Shown here in pieces: positions 17,344 through 25,915 of a stretch of DNA of 46,652 bases (within the stretch, counting starts at the first letter, position 1; the number at the start of each line of letters is the position of its first letter). The notes below the pieces were generated by a model. That model was not told where the DNA came from, searched no databases, and was given only the letters and a program-made list of their open reading frames with translations. The stretch is from an uncultured Burkholderiales bacterium. GTDB lineage: Bacteria > Pseudomonadota > Gammaproteobacteria > Burkholderiales > Burkholderiaceae_C. Position numbers and translations under genes: made by a program. The stretch lies in the NCBI GenBank assembly GCA_903871545.1, contig CAIQHG010000030.1, forward strand, positions 1 to 46,652, read 5' to 3'.

Positions 17344-17370
17344 AAACGCGCTCGTCCCTCCTTAGAGCGC
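17342..17370 (-). terminator. Possible intrinsic terminator for minus-strand transcription at the yaaA 3' end
   Basis: GCGCTC (17348-17353) and GAGCGC (17365-17370) form a perfect GC-rich six-base stem with an 11-base loop. On the minus strand it is followed by a run of five T (17342-17346), which overlaps the yaaA stop codon. On the plus strand there is no T-run. It would stop leftward transcripts, for example read-through from dinB across queF, from running antisense into yaaA. Confidence 0.4.
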
Positions 17371-17422
17371 ACCCTTCAATATACGCTTAATAAACCTCTA
17401 CATTGAGTTTAAAAAACCTTTC

Positions 17423-18385
17423 ATGACCTTACCCACCTCGATGCAACCCATACCCAACTCTGTTAGTGAAGGATTAGATCAACCCAAAGAGAACAGCGAA
17501 TCGGGGGAAATCAAAGCAATTATGGACCTTAAAGAACTGAGGGAGAAGGGTGAGCTCGGAGAGCTTGGTAAGGCCTCTGCTTACATCAACACCTACGCAC
17601 CGCAACTCTTGTTTCCTATAGAGCGCGCCCCCACTCGCGCAAGGATGGGTATACGCGCGACGCCCTCCTTTTTGGGGGCTGATCTTTGGACCGCCTACGA
17701 GCTCAGTTGGCTCAATAAGCGGGGTAAGCCCGAGGTCTGCATTGCTCGGTTGATTGTGCCCTGCGAGTCTACGCACATCATTGAGAGCAAGTCTTTAAAA
17801 CTCTACTTTAATAGTTTTAATTCAACTCAGTTTGAAAATAAAGAGGCCGTAAAGCACGCCATCGAACAAGACTTAACCAAGGCTATTTGGAGGGGTACTC
17901 AGCCAAAAGGACAGGTCTTTACTGAGCTACTCTCGCCCCAAGAATTTCACGCTCACCTGCCCCGTGAGCTAGACGGCCTAAGCCTTGATCGGCTCGATCT
18001 GGAATGCAGTATTTACATCCCAGACCCAGATCTTTTGAGCTCGAGCACGGGGGAGCAACCGGTCAAAGAAACGCTGAAAAGTGATCTCCTTAAAAGCAAC
18101 TGTTTGGTCACCGGACAACCCGACTGGGCGAGCGTGCAAATAAGCTATTACGGACCACAAATAGACCAAGCTGGTTTACTTCGCTATTTAGTCAGCTTCA
18201 GGGACCAAAATGAATTTCACGAGCCTTGTGTTGAGCGAATATTCAACGATATTTGGACGCGCTGTAAACCTGTGGAGTTAAGCGTGTTTGCTTGTTTTAC
18301 GAGAAGAGGGGGAATAGATATCAGTCCCTTTAGGACCAGCAAACCACAAGGCTTACCCAAACACCACAGGACAGCTCGGCAGTGA
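17423..18385 (+). CDS. queF: NADPH-dependent 7-cyano-7-deazaguanine reductase
   Basis: A 320-residue two-domain (YqeK-long type) T-fold nitrile reductase that converts preQ0 to preQ1 in queuosine biosynthesis. The nucleophile Cys227 and the acid Asp234 are seven residues apart (NCLVTGQPD), as in E. coli Cys190/Asp197. The substrate motif [13 protein letters not shown] is at 121-133, and the NADPH-side pattern HEPCVERI, then [10 protein letters not shown], follows. About 45 residues precede the usual start of the family ([11 protein letters not shown]); this lead is low-complexity. ATG 17522, with a GGGGGA run upstream, would give a 287-residue protein close to the usual 282 and may be the true start. 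Confidence 0.93.
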   Translation: MTLPTSMQPIPNSVSEGLDQPKENSESGEIKAIMDLKELREKGELGELGKASAYINTYAPQLLFPIERAPTRARMGIRATPSFLGADLWTAYELSWLNKRGKPEVCIARLIVPCESTHIIESKSLKLYFNSFNSTQFENKEAVKHAIEQDLTKAIWRGTQPKGQVFTELLSPQEFHAHLPRELDGLSLDRLDLECSIYIPDPDLLSSSTGEQPVKETLKSDLLKSNCLVTGQPDWASVQISYYGPQIDQAGLLRYLVSFRDQNEFHEPCVERIFNDIWTRCKPVELSVFACFTRRGGIDISPFRTSKPQGLPKHHRTARQ

Positions 18386-18418
18386 TAGAGGGGGGGGAGC
18401 ATTATTAACTTTGATGCG

Positions 18419-19705
18419 TTAAAAAAGCTCTTGATTGAGTCCCTCTTCAGGCCGAGTTTCCCGGCTCCCTTGCTCGGCACCCCACTCCCCTACCTTAACC
18501 AAAGATCCCATCCTGACTCCAAGTAATCTTATTTTCTTAGTCAAATCCACCCGCTTTAAAAGCTCACCAGCGTAACGTCTAATCTCCTTGGGGTCGTCGG
18601 TGGCTATGTCTATTTTTTGGTCTCTAGTGACGGTCTTAAAGTTATCGTATTTCATTTTAATACCCACCGTTTTACCAAGGTACCCTTTTCGTTTCAAATC
18701 GTTTGAGACCTGTTCGCACAAGCGAGTAAAAATGGGGGTAAGTCTATCTTTGTCAGATGCGGGGTGAAGGTCCCGCTCAAATGTTGTTTCCCGGCTAAGG
18801 CTCACCGGTTCGCTATATGTAGTGATGGGAGAGTCATCTCTGCCATTAGCGGCCTCAAACAACCACCGACCGTAATTTTGACCAAAATGAGTGATCAACT
18901 CATTGGGGTCGTATAAAGCGAGTTGACCAATCAACGTGATTCCCAAAGATTTTAGTTTCTCATCTGTTTTGGGTCCGATGCCATTTATTTTTCTGCAAGC
19001 TAGGGGCCAAATCTTTGTCTGCAGATCCTCCTCAGACAAAATACATATGCCGTTGGGTTTATTGAGTTCACTTGCCATTTTGGAAAGTAATTTATTGGGT
19101 GCAACTCCAATCGAGCAAGTCAGTTGGGTTGCTTGAAAAATACTTTTTTGAATTAACCGCGCAAGCACCCTTCCCCCCTCTCTTTGCCCGCCAGGAGTGT
19201 TTGTAAAGTCAACATACACCTCATCGACTCCTCTGTCTTGCATGACAGGCGCTATATCGGTGATGATGCTTTTAAATTGTTTAGAGTATTTTCGGTACTC
19301 CTCAAAATCCACGGGTAACAATACAGCCTGCGGGCACAAGAGTGCGGCTTTCATCAAACCCATCGCAGAGCCAACCCCAAACTGACGAGCGGCGTAAGTG
19401 GCCGTTGTGATTACGCCTCTGCCCGCGTAATCTTTTAACCGAGGAAATACCTCAACTGGAATGTCTGAGAGTGGAGCGTTTTGCCAATCCTTATCAGGAT
19501 CTATTTGCCTTAAGCGCTCCAAATACATGTCCTCGCGCCTTCTGGACCCTCCGATCACGACCGGGAGTCCCTTGAGCTGGGGGTAGCGCAAAAGCTCCAC
19601 TGATGCGTAAAAAGCGTCCATATCTAAATGCGCAATACGCCTTGGCAGACTCACGGCTTGGTGGTCACGATTTTCAGCATGGTTAGAGAATTCAACTGAA
19701 TTCAT
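18419..19705 (-). CDS. dinB: DNA polymerase IV (Y-family translesion polymerase)
   Basis: A 428-residue error-prone polymerase. The metal ligands are in HLDMDAFYASVE (Asp28/Asp30 region) and in VDEVYVD (Asp161, Glu162), where most DinB proteins have SIDEAYLD. A segment of about 40 residues (55-92), rich in charged residues, is inserted after the IGG turn; comparable insertions occur in betaproteobacterial DinB forms, to my knowledge. Helix-hairpin-helix (INGIGPKTDEKL, about 240) and little-finger domains follow, so the gene is intact. No beta-clamp motif was firmly identified; the C-terminus ends in LNQELF, which resembles the clamp-binding QxLF consensus. It converges on queF with a 33-base gap. 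Confidence 0.95.
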   Translation of the reverse strand: MNSVEFSNHAENRDHQAVSLPRRIAHLDMDAFYASVELLRYPQLKGLPVVIGGSRRREDMYLERLRQIDPDKDWQNAPLSDIPVEVFPRLKDYAGRGVITTATYAARQFGVGSAMGLMKAALLCPQAVLLPVDFEEYRKYSKQFKSIITDIAPVMQDRGVDEVYVDFTNTPGGQREGGRVLARLIQKSIFQATQLTCSIGVAPNKLLSKMASELNKPNGICILSEEDLQTKIWPLACRKINGIGPKTDEKLKSLGITLIGQLALYDPNELITHFGQNYGRWLFEAANGRDDSPITTYSEPVSLSRETTFERDLHPASDKDRLTPIFTRLCEQVSNDLKRKGYLGKTVGIKMKYDNFKTVTRDQKIDIATDDPKEIRRYAGELLKRVDLTKKIRLLGVRMGSLVKVGEWGAEQGSRETRPEEGLNQELF

Positions 19706-19781
19706 TTACACATCAAAGAACTTTTTACGAGGCAAATGTGACAAATTAAAAGTGAAAGGGTGAGCAAAAAGGAAAGCAAAT

Positions 19782-20936
19782 TTATTTCGGATAAGTCCCG
19801 GGCAACAAGATGGAGGTATCGATTTGGTCGATTGATGTCTTGCCGCAAAAGGCCATCGTCAAATCCAGCTCATTGTGGATTAACTGTAAAGCTTTTGTAA
19901 CCCCTTGCTGGCCCATTGCGCCGAGTCCAAATAAAAACGCTCTCCCAATATAAGTCCCCTTTGCGCCGAGAGCCAGGGCTTTTAAAACATCTTGACCACT
20001 CCTTATACCGCCGTCCATGTGGACCTCAATTTGTGAGCCTACAGCGTCAATAATGTGCGGTAAAGACTCAATGCTTGACTGCGCTCCGTCTAATTGACGT
20101 CCTCCGTGATTGGACACAATCAGGGCGTCTGCGCCGCTTTTGACTGCAAGCTTGGCGTCCTCTACGTCTTGGATACCTTTTAAAATTAATTTACCGCCCC
20201 ATTTCTTTTTAACCCACTCCACATCGTCCCAGTTAAGGGCAGGGTCAAATTGCTTGGCAGTCCACTCCGACAAAGAGCTCATATCAGCCACGCCTTTAAC
20301 GTGTCCCACAATGTTTCCAAACTCCCTGTTGCGTGTGCCAAGCATCCCCATGCACCAGCCCGGCTTGGTCATCATGTTCAAAATATTAGGGATCGTCAAT
20401 TTGGGAGGGGCAGACAAACTATTTTTTAGGTCCTTGTGGCGTTGACCTAAAATTTGCAAATCCAGAGTTAACACAAGCGCAGAGCAGCCAGCAGCTTTGG
20501 CCCTATCAATTAAACTCTCGATAAACGCCCGGTCTTTCATGACGTACAACTGAAACCAAAAAGGGTGTCCTTGAATACCTTTTGAGACTGTCTCAATGGA
20601 GCAGATACTCATGGTTGACAAAGTATAAGGAATGCCAAAAGCTTTGGCCGCACGCGCTGCGAGGATTTCACCATCCGCGTGCTGCATGCCAGTAAGTCCG
20701 GTCGGTGCGATGGCAACAGGCATGCTGACCTCTTGCCCGATCATTTTTGAGCGGGTCGTTCTGCCCTCTAAATTAACAGCAACTCGTTGGCGAAATTTTA
20801 TTTTCTGAAAGTCGCTTTCATTCGCCCTGTAAGTGCTCTCAGTCCAACTACCTGAGTCAGCGTAGTCAAAAAACATCCGGGGCACACGTTTTTGAGCTAG
20901 TTTTTTTAAATCCTCAATATTCGTTATAACGCTCAT
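19782..20936 (-). CDS. lldD: FMN-dependent alpha-hydroxy-acid dehydrogenase, probably L-lactate dehydrogenase
   Basis: A 384-residue TIM-barrel flavoprotein that oxidises L-lactate to pyruvate and passes electrons to the membrane quinone pool. It opens with the family N-terminus VITNIEDLKKLAQKRVPRMF. The FMN-binding lysine is Lys253 (LILKGI), the catalytic base His277 lies in SNHGGRQLDGA, and HMDGGIRSGQDV plus GAKGTYIGRAFLFG bind the cofactor phosphate. The frame continues upstream to 20966, but that start would overlap the end of argH; ATG 20936 has AGAGG at 20943-20947, six bases before it. It follows argH by 11 bases, so the two are probably cotranscribed. Glycolate or other 2-hydroxy acids remain possible substrates. 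Confidence 0.88.
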   Translation of the reverse strand: MSVITNIEDLKKLAQKRVPRMFFDYADSGSWTESTYRANESDFQKIKFRQRVAVNLEGRTTRSKMIGQEVSMPVAIAPTGLTGMQHADGEILAARAAKAFGIPYTLSTMSICSIETVSKGIQGHPFWFQLYVMKDRAFIESLIDRAKAAGCSALVLTLDLQILGQRHKDLKNSLSAPPKLTIPNILNMMTKPGWCMGMLGTRNREFGNIVGHVKGVADMSSLSEWTAKQFDPALNWDDVEWVKKKWGGKLILKGIQDVEDAKLAVKSGADALIVSNHGGRQLDGAQSSIESLPHIIDAVGSQIEVHMDGGIRSGQDVLKALALGAKGTYIGRAFLFGLGAMGQQGVTKALQLIHNELDLTMAFCGKTSIDQIDTSILLPGTYPK

Positions 20937-20942
20937 CAGTGA

Positions 20943-20947
20943 CCTCT
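20943..20947 (-). promoter_or_regulatory. Ribosome-binding site that fixes the lldD start
   Basis: On the minus strand AGAGG lies six bases before ATG 20936 and directly after the argH stop. This supports the shorter start of lldD and reading right after termination of argH. Confidence 0.7.
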
Positions 20948-22396
20948 TTAAAGTAGTTTTTTCCATCTCTCAATTTGCATTCTTATCTGCCCTGGGGCTG
21001 TCCCCCCTAAGGTTGCGCGCGCGTTCAGTGAGCCCTCAAGCGTTAATACGCTGTAAACATCCTCCTCAATCAAAGGGTTGATTGCCCTTAGCTGTGCAAT
21101 TGGCAAATCGCTTAAGCCTTTTTTTAACTCTTGAGCTAGTCGAACTATTTTCGCAACGGCCTCGTGAGCGTCCCTAAACGGCAAACCCTTTCTCACCAAA
21201 TAATCCGCCAAATCGGTTGCAGTCGCATACCCTTTTAGCGCCGCCTCTTTCATTGCCTGAACGTTGACCTGAATTCCTCCCGATCTGATCGCTGTTTTGG
21301 GGTCAACTTGGCCACCCATCATTTCATCAAATATTCTAAGTGTGTCTTTGAGTGTGTCAACCGTATCAAACAACGGTTCTTTATCCTCTTGATTGTCTTT
21401 GTTATAGGCAAGGGGCTGAGCTTTCATCAACGTCAAGAGCCCCATTAAATGGCCAAACACCCGCCCTGCCTTTCCCCTCGCAAGCTCAGGGACATCTGGA
21501 TTTTTCTTTTGAGGCATGATGGAGCTGCCTGTGGTGAAACGATCAGAGAGTTTGATAAACCCAAAATTTTGGCTCATCCAAAGCACCAACTCCTCACTCA
21601 TTCTGCTTATGTGGACCATACAAAGAGCAGCAGCACTGGTGAACTCAACGGCAAAGTCACGATCGCTCACGGCGTCCAAGCTGTTTTGGCAAACACAGGG
21701 CGCACCCTCCTTATCGACCATCCCAAGAGTTCTTGCTACTCTTTCTCTATCGAGTGGGTAACTTGTGCCCGCCAGCGCCGCACTCCCAAGAGGTAATCTG
21801 TTCACTCGAACTCGAACCTCCCTAAAGCGATCCAAGTCCCGACCGAACATCTCAACATACGCCAGCATGTGATGAGCGAAAGATATGGGCTGCGCCACTT
21901 GAAGGTGAGTAAAACCAGGCATGATTACTTCAACATTGGTTTCAGCCACCTCAAGCAACGAATGTTGGAACTGTTTTAATAAATCTGAGATTTCATCTAT
22001 CTCGTCTCTTAGCCACAGCCTAACGTCTGTTGCGACCTGGTCATTTCTGCTGCGTCCTGTGTGAAGTCTTTTTCCAGCGTCGCCAACCATTTGAGTTAAT
22101 CTGGCTTCAATATTTAAGTGCACATCCTCTAAATCGAGTTTCCAATCGAATTGGTTGTTGTGAATTTCCTCACCTATGCGTCGAAGACCCGCAACAATGT
22201 CCTGATAATCTGAGGTGCTTATTATTTTTTGGTGCTCAAGCATTTCAGCATGCGCAAGTGAGCCCTCAATATCAGCGCGCCACAAGCGCTTGTCAAACGA
22301 GACACTTGAGGTGTAGCGCTTGACCAATTCGCTCATCGGCTCTGCAAAGAGTGCGGACCAAGATTGTGATTTTTTATCGAGTTGATTAATTGACAT
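20948..22396 (-). CDS. argH: Argininosuccinate lyase
   Basis: A 482-residue member of the fumarase/aspartase superfamily that splits argininosuccinate into arginine and fumarate, the last step of arginine synthesis. Family signatures appear in order: LEDVHLNIE (about 89-97), [12 protein letters not shown] (about 112-123), GFTHLQ.AQP, and the mobile signature loop [12 protein letters not shown] (about 291-302), with the catalytic serine. Length is slightly above the usual 460, with a short N-terminal addition. It is leftward, with a 175-base gap to the divergent hemD, and 11 bases before lldD. Confidence 0.97.
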   Translation of the reverse strand: MSINQLDKKSQSWSALFAEPMSELVKRYTSSVSFDKRLWRADIEGSLAHAEMLEHQKIISTSDYQDIVAGLRRIGEEIHNNQFDWKLDLEDVHLNIEARLTQMVGDAGKRLHTGRSRNDQVATDVRLWLRDEIDEISDLLKQFQHSLLEVAETNVEVIMPGFTHLQVAQPISFAHHMLAYVEMFGRDLDRFREVRVRVNRLPLGSAALAGTSYPLDRERVARTLGMVDKEGAPCVCQNSLDAVSDRDFAVEFTSAAALCMVHISRMSEELVLWMSQNFGFIKLSDRFTTGSSIMPQKKNPDVPELARGKAGRVFGHLMGLLTLMKAQPLAYNKDNQEDKEPLFDTVDTLKDTLRIFDEMMGGQVDPKTAIRSGGIQVNVQAMKEAALKGYATATDLADYLVRKGLPFRDAHEAVAKIVRLAQELKKGLSDLPIAQLRAINPLIEEDVYSVLTLEGSLNARATLGGTAPGQIRMQIERWKKLL

Positions 22397-22571
22397 ACGC
22401 TGTGATTTTAGCCCTAGATGGGCATGTAGATTAATATCTACTTTTTAGCTTTAAATATCAGATTAAACTACACTGAAACATCTCTAAAACCCGGTTATGT
22501 TGTCCAAAATAGCTCCCCCGCCCCCTTACCTTTAGTTGCTCGACCTGATTCAACCCGGTTAAACCCGACAC

Positions 22572-23390
22572 ATGCAGCCCCTTCAAATCGTTTTAACCAG
22601 ACCCCAAAAAGAGTCCCAGAATTGGTTGGACGGAGTTATGAAAGCTGGATACCAGGCGGTGAATTGGCCTTTGATAGAAATTAGTCCCATTAAACCAGAT
22701 CAGCAATTTCTAAATATTCTTTCTCGGTTGGAAACTTTTTCAGCAGTTGTTTTCGTAAGCAGCGCCGCAGTAGAGCACTTCATGAATGCTGTCCAAAAGC
22801 TGTCCAATACCTCGTGGCCTGCAGTTAAATGTTGGGCGACTGGGCAAGGCACCCTCAATACTTTGATTCGTTGGGGCGTAGCAGAGCATTTAATTATGGC
22901 TCCCGATCACTTTGCCCCACAGTTTGATTCCCCCCATCTTTGGGAGAGGGTTAAAAATACCGTCAATGCATCAGACAAAGTTTTATTTGTTAAAGGCAGT
23001 GATGAAAATCTTCCACCTAGCCCCCTCTTCAAAGATGACTTAAATCCACCTAGTGGAAGCAATTGGTTGATTTGGAAGTTGCAAGAATCAAATATTCATG
23101 TTGATACGATAGAGGTTTACACAAGGGGCACTCCCCAATGGAGCGCTGAGCAAATCTCACTAGCCAGTAAAGCAATTAACGAGCAAGCTATTTGGATTTT
23201 TAGCAGCTCTTTGGCCATCGAGAACCTATCTAACCTCTTGCCCAACCAAGATTGGTCCAAGGGGAGCGCGCTAGCAACTCACTCGAAAATAGCTTCAAAG
23301 GCGAAAGAAGTAGGCTGGGGTGTTGTGCACGTGTCACGCCCAGTGATCGCTGATGTACTTAAGTCACTAAAATTCATCAACCCCTTTTGA
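22572..23390 (+). CDS. hemD: Uroporphyrinogen-III synthase
   Basis: A 272-residue protein of the HemD family, which closes and inverts ring D of hydroxymethylbilane to give uroporphyrinogen III. It begins with the typical ILTRP-like pattern (IVLTRPQKES) and shows FVSSAAVEHF, CWATGQGT and IWIFSSSLAIENL, the two Rossmann-like halves of the enzyme. Sequence is poorly conserved in this family, so the neighbours hemX and hemY add weight. Porphobilinogen deaminase (hemC), which commonly precedes hemD, is absent here; argH lies upstream in the opposite direction. Confidence 0.9.
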   Translation: MQPLQIVLTRPQKESQNWLDGVMKAGYQAVNWPLIEISPIKPDQQFLNILSRLETFSAVVFVSSAAVEHFMNAVQKLSNTSWPAVKCWATGQGTLNTLIRWGVAEHLIMAPDHFAPQFDSPHLWERVKNTVNASDKVLFVKGSDENLPPSPLFKDDLNPPSGSNWLIWKLQESNIHVDTIEVYTRGTPQWSAEQISLASKAINEQAIWIFSSSLAIENLSNLLPNQDWSKGSALATHSKIASKAKEVGWGVVHVSRPVIADVLKSLKFINPF

Positions 23391-23399
23391 GCTTGAATT

Positions 23400-24536
23400 T
23401 TGAACAACCCTAACCAAACTTTCCAAGATACCAAACTTAACGTGTTGCCTTCAAGGAAACTTCGTTGGACTTTAATTGGACTTGCAGTTACGGCCTTTGC
23501 AGGCCTTGTTAGCGCTTTGTTTTTGTGGTCAAAGCTGTCCTCTATTGAAGAGTTATTGGCTAAACAAAGTGCTCAATCTAATAGCCAATCTCTTGAGGCA
23601 AAAGTAAGCTCCAAAGATGCCCAAGAGCTAGCCCGCGAAACTGCAGCTAAATTGGCCCTGCTTGAGGCAAAAGTCACAGAAGTAGCCCTTCAACGCGCCC
23701 AACTCGAGGAGTTGATGCAGTCTCTTTCTCGTACCAGGGACGAGAATTTGGTTACTGAGGTTGAAGCTTCACTCAAAATTGCCCAACAGCAATCCCTGCT
23801 AACTGGAAGCGCGCAGCCCTTGATTCAAGCTCTTAAAAACGCAGAGCAACATATCTCCAAATCATCTCAGCCAAAAATACTTTCCATTCAAAGGGCGTTG
23901 ATCAGAGATCTTGATTTAATCAAATCTGCCCCTGTCCTTGATACACCCGGTTTATTGCTAAAGCTAGATCAACTCGTTCAAAAAGCTGAGGATTTACCCC
24001 TTTTAAACGAACCTCAGCTAAAACCTGTGACGCCTCTAGCTTCAATACCAAACAACTCAACCATCGATACCCCAATCCCCCCTCTCAGTTCAAGTGTCAG
24101 TCATAAGGAGTCACCTCAAAACCCGTCTCCACCCAAGACTTTGGTTCAATCCATCCTAGAGGACACTGCAAATTACGGTTGGCAGTTGGTAAGCATGCAC
24201 ATTTGGGAACAAATTAAAGGACTGGTCCGTATTACTCACATTGATCAACCAGAGGCTAGTCTTCTAGCACCAAGTCAAGGCTATTTTTTAAGAGAAAATC
24301 TAAAACTTAGAATGTTAAATGCCAAATTAGGCCTACTTGCTCACCAACCAAGTTCTTTCAAATCAGATATCGTTGAGTGTGACAAACAATTAAATAAATT
24401 CTTTGATATGCAGTCCAAGCAGGGTCAAAGCGTATCTGTGCTCATCAAAGAAATCCAAACCCTCAGCTTGCAGACAGACATTCCATCTATACAAAACACT
24501 TGGGCTGCTATTGGAGCCGCCTCAATGGGTAATTAA
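23400..24536 (+). CDS. hemX: HemX-like uroporphyrinogen-III C-methyltransferase family protein (membrane-anchored, non-catalytic)
   Basis: A 378-residue protein with a single transmembrane helix (about 22-44), then a long helical coiled-coil stretch (about 45-115), a Pro/Ser-rich linker (about 210-245) and a C-terminal all-helical domain with LAPSQGYFLRENLKLRM (the conserved HemX core). It lacks any SAM-binding methyltransferase domain despite the family name. The role is thought to be in organising haem synthesis, but it is not proven. The start is TTG 23400, 9 bases after the hemD stop; there is no better ATG before the helix. The gene ends one base before hemY. Confidence 0.87.
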   Translation: MNNPNQTFQDTKLNVLPSRKLRWTLIGLAVTAFAGLVSALFLWSKLSSIEELLAKQSAQSNSQSLEAKVSSKDAQELARETAAKLALLEAKVTEVALQRAQLEELMQSLSRTRDENLVTEVEASLKIAQQQSLLTGSAQPLIQALKNAEQHISKSSQPKILSIQRALIRDLDLIKSAPVLDTPGLLLKLDQLVQKAEDLPLLNEPQLKPVTPLASIPNNSTIDTPIPPLSSSVSHKESPQNPSPPKTLVQSILEDTANYGWQLVSMHIWEQIKGLVRITHIDQPEASLLAPSQGYFLRENLKLRMLNAKLGLLAHQPSSFKSDIVECDKQLNKFFDMQSKQGQSVSVLIKEIQTLSLQTDIPSIQNTWAAIGAASMGN

Positions 24537-24537
24537 T

Positions 24538-25833
24538 ATGAGAGCTGCAATCTGGTTTCTCACCTTATTTAGCGTTGCAGTTGCACTGGCCACTGCAGCG
24601 CAGCACCCAGGGGGGCTTGTCTCTGTCTTTTTAACGGGATATCGGGTGGATGTATCCATCAACTTAGCCATACTAATTACGGTTACCGCTTTTATATTAC
24701 TCTACGTTGCAATTCGCGGGGTCTCTACATTATTGGCGTTACCAAAGATTGCTAAACGTTGGAGATTACTACAAAGAGAGCGCTCTACGCACGAGTCCCT
24801 TTTGAACGCATTGGAACAATTGCTGACGGGAAGATATGTTAGATCGATTGGCGCTGCAACTAAGGCTGTTGAGAGCGCAAATTCCCTTAAAGAGCTCTCT
24901 CAAGACGAAGTATCAACGCCGAAGTACCTAAATCAACTAATCGGTCTTGCTCACCTTATTGGAGCTGAAAGCGCACATGAGCTTAGAGACTTCAAGTCTA
25001 GAGACCAACATCTTCAAGCACTGCTTATAAAATTTCCAGCAACCGATGCGTCAAGCGGTGGAGAAATAAGGGAAGCCTCTCTTTTAAGTGCTGCTCGTTG
25101 GTCCCTATCTGATGCCGATCCGCTTTCTGCCTTGGGCTTGCTGGGTGAGCTAAAAGGCGGAGCAGCACGGCGAACTTTAACCCTAAGGCTTAAGCTCAAA
25201 TCGGATCGACTTGCTAAACACCAAAAGGCGGCTCTGGAGACGGCAAGACTACTTAATAAGCACGGGGCCTTCTCTCAAAATGCAGCCAGTGGGTTGCTTA
25301 AAAGTTTATGTATATCAAGCCTTGATGAGTGCAATGAGCCTGAGCAGTTGATACAAATCTGGAAAATGTTTAGCCTAAACGAAAGGGCGTTACCTGACGT
25401 TGCTGTTCACGCAGGCGAGAAGATGGTCAGCTTAAATGGAAGTCCTCAAACAGCTTTGCTCTGGATTTCCCCTGTTTGGGATTTGCACATCCAAAAACCT
25501 GGAGCGCTTTCTACCCAACAAATCGAGAAACTGATTCAAACCCTATCCTCTATCTTAAAAGCGTTGGGACCTGACAAAACTTGGCTTGCAAAAGTCGATC
25601 AAGCCAGAGTCTCTAGGCCCACAGACCCGAACCTTCAATTTCTCAGTGCAATGGTGTGCATGCACAACGGGCTTTGGGGCAAGGCTCAGCAATTGATGCA
25701 AGAGGCCTCGCGCAACTTAATTAAACCAAGCATGAAAAAGCAGGCTTGGCTTGCCTTGGCGCAATTGGCGACTCAAAGAGGCGATGAAGCTGAAGCACTG
25801 TCGATTTGGAAAAAAATTGCGCTGATTGCTTGA
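24538..25833 (+). CDS. hemY: HemY-like haem biosynthesis-associated protein with TPR helices
   Basis: A 431-residue inner-membrane protein. Two transmembrane helices (about 4-20 and 40-60) are joined by a short loop GGLVSVFLTGYRVDVS, the family's conserved N-terminal element, and a cytoplasmic tail of repeated helices (about 100-430) resembles tetratricopeptide repeats. Proteobacterial HemY of this type is not the Bacillus protoporphyrinogen oxidase; it has been proposed to coordinate haem pathway enzymes. ATG 24538 follows the hemX stop by one base, a sign of tight coupling. The frame is open further upstream, but that would overlap hemX and lose the membrane start. A long hairpin at 25848-25891 follows. 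Confidence 0.88.
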   Translation: MRAAIWFLTLFSVAVALATAAQHPGGLVSVFLTGYRVDVSINLAILITVTAFILLYVAIRGVSTLLALPKIAKRWRLLQRERSTHESLLNALEQLLTGRYVRSIGAATKAVESANSLKELSQDEVSTPKYLNQLIGLAHLIGAESAHELRDFKSRDQHLQALLIKFPATDASSGGEIREASLLSAARWSLSDADPLSALGLLGELKGGAARRTLTLRLKLKSDRLAKHQKAALETARLLNKHGAFSQNAASGLLKSLCISSLDECNEPEQLIQIWKMFSLNERALPDVAVHAGEKMVSLNGSPQTALLWISPVWDLHIQKPGALSTQQIEKLIQTLSSILKALGPDKTWLAKVDQARVSRPTDPNLQFLSAMVCMHNGLWGKAQQLMQEASRNLIKPSMKKQAWLALAQLATQRGDEAEALSIWKKIALIA

Positions 25834-25847
25834 TTTCTCAAATGTCA

Positions 25848-25893
25848 AATCGGCATAGGGGGCTGTCTATGCGAATGCCCCAATGCCGATTTT
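25848..25893. terminator. Long hairpin between convergent hemY and rne, probable bidirectional terminator
   Basis: AATCGGCAT (25848-25856) pairs with ATGCCGATT (25883-25891), and inside it GGGGC pairs with GCCCC, giving a stem of about 14 pairs. T-tracts on each side are short (TTTT at the plus-strand end), so efficiency is uncertain. The position between two converging genes makes a terminator the natural reading. Confidence 0.6.
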
Positions 25894-25915
25894 GCGTAAT
25901 TAAACTTATATTTAA

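Noticed and set aside
20937..20966. Longer LldD start overlapping the end of argH
   Set aside because: The added ten residues do not fit the family, and a good ribosome-binding site sits right before the shorter start.
24403..24537. Longer HemY start inside hemX
   Set aside because: The added residues are a shifted-frame reading of hemX; the membrane N-terminus begins at 24538.
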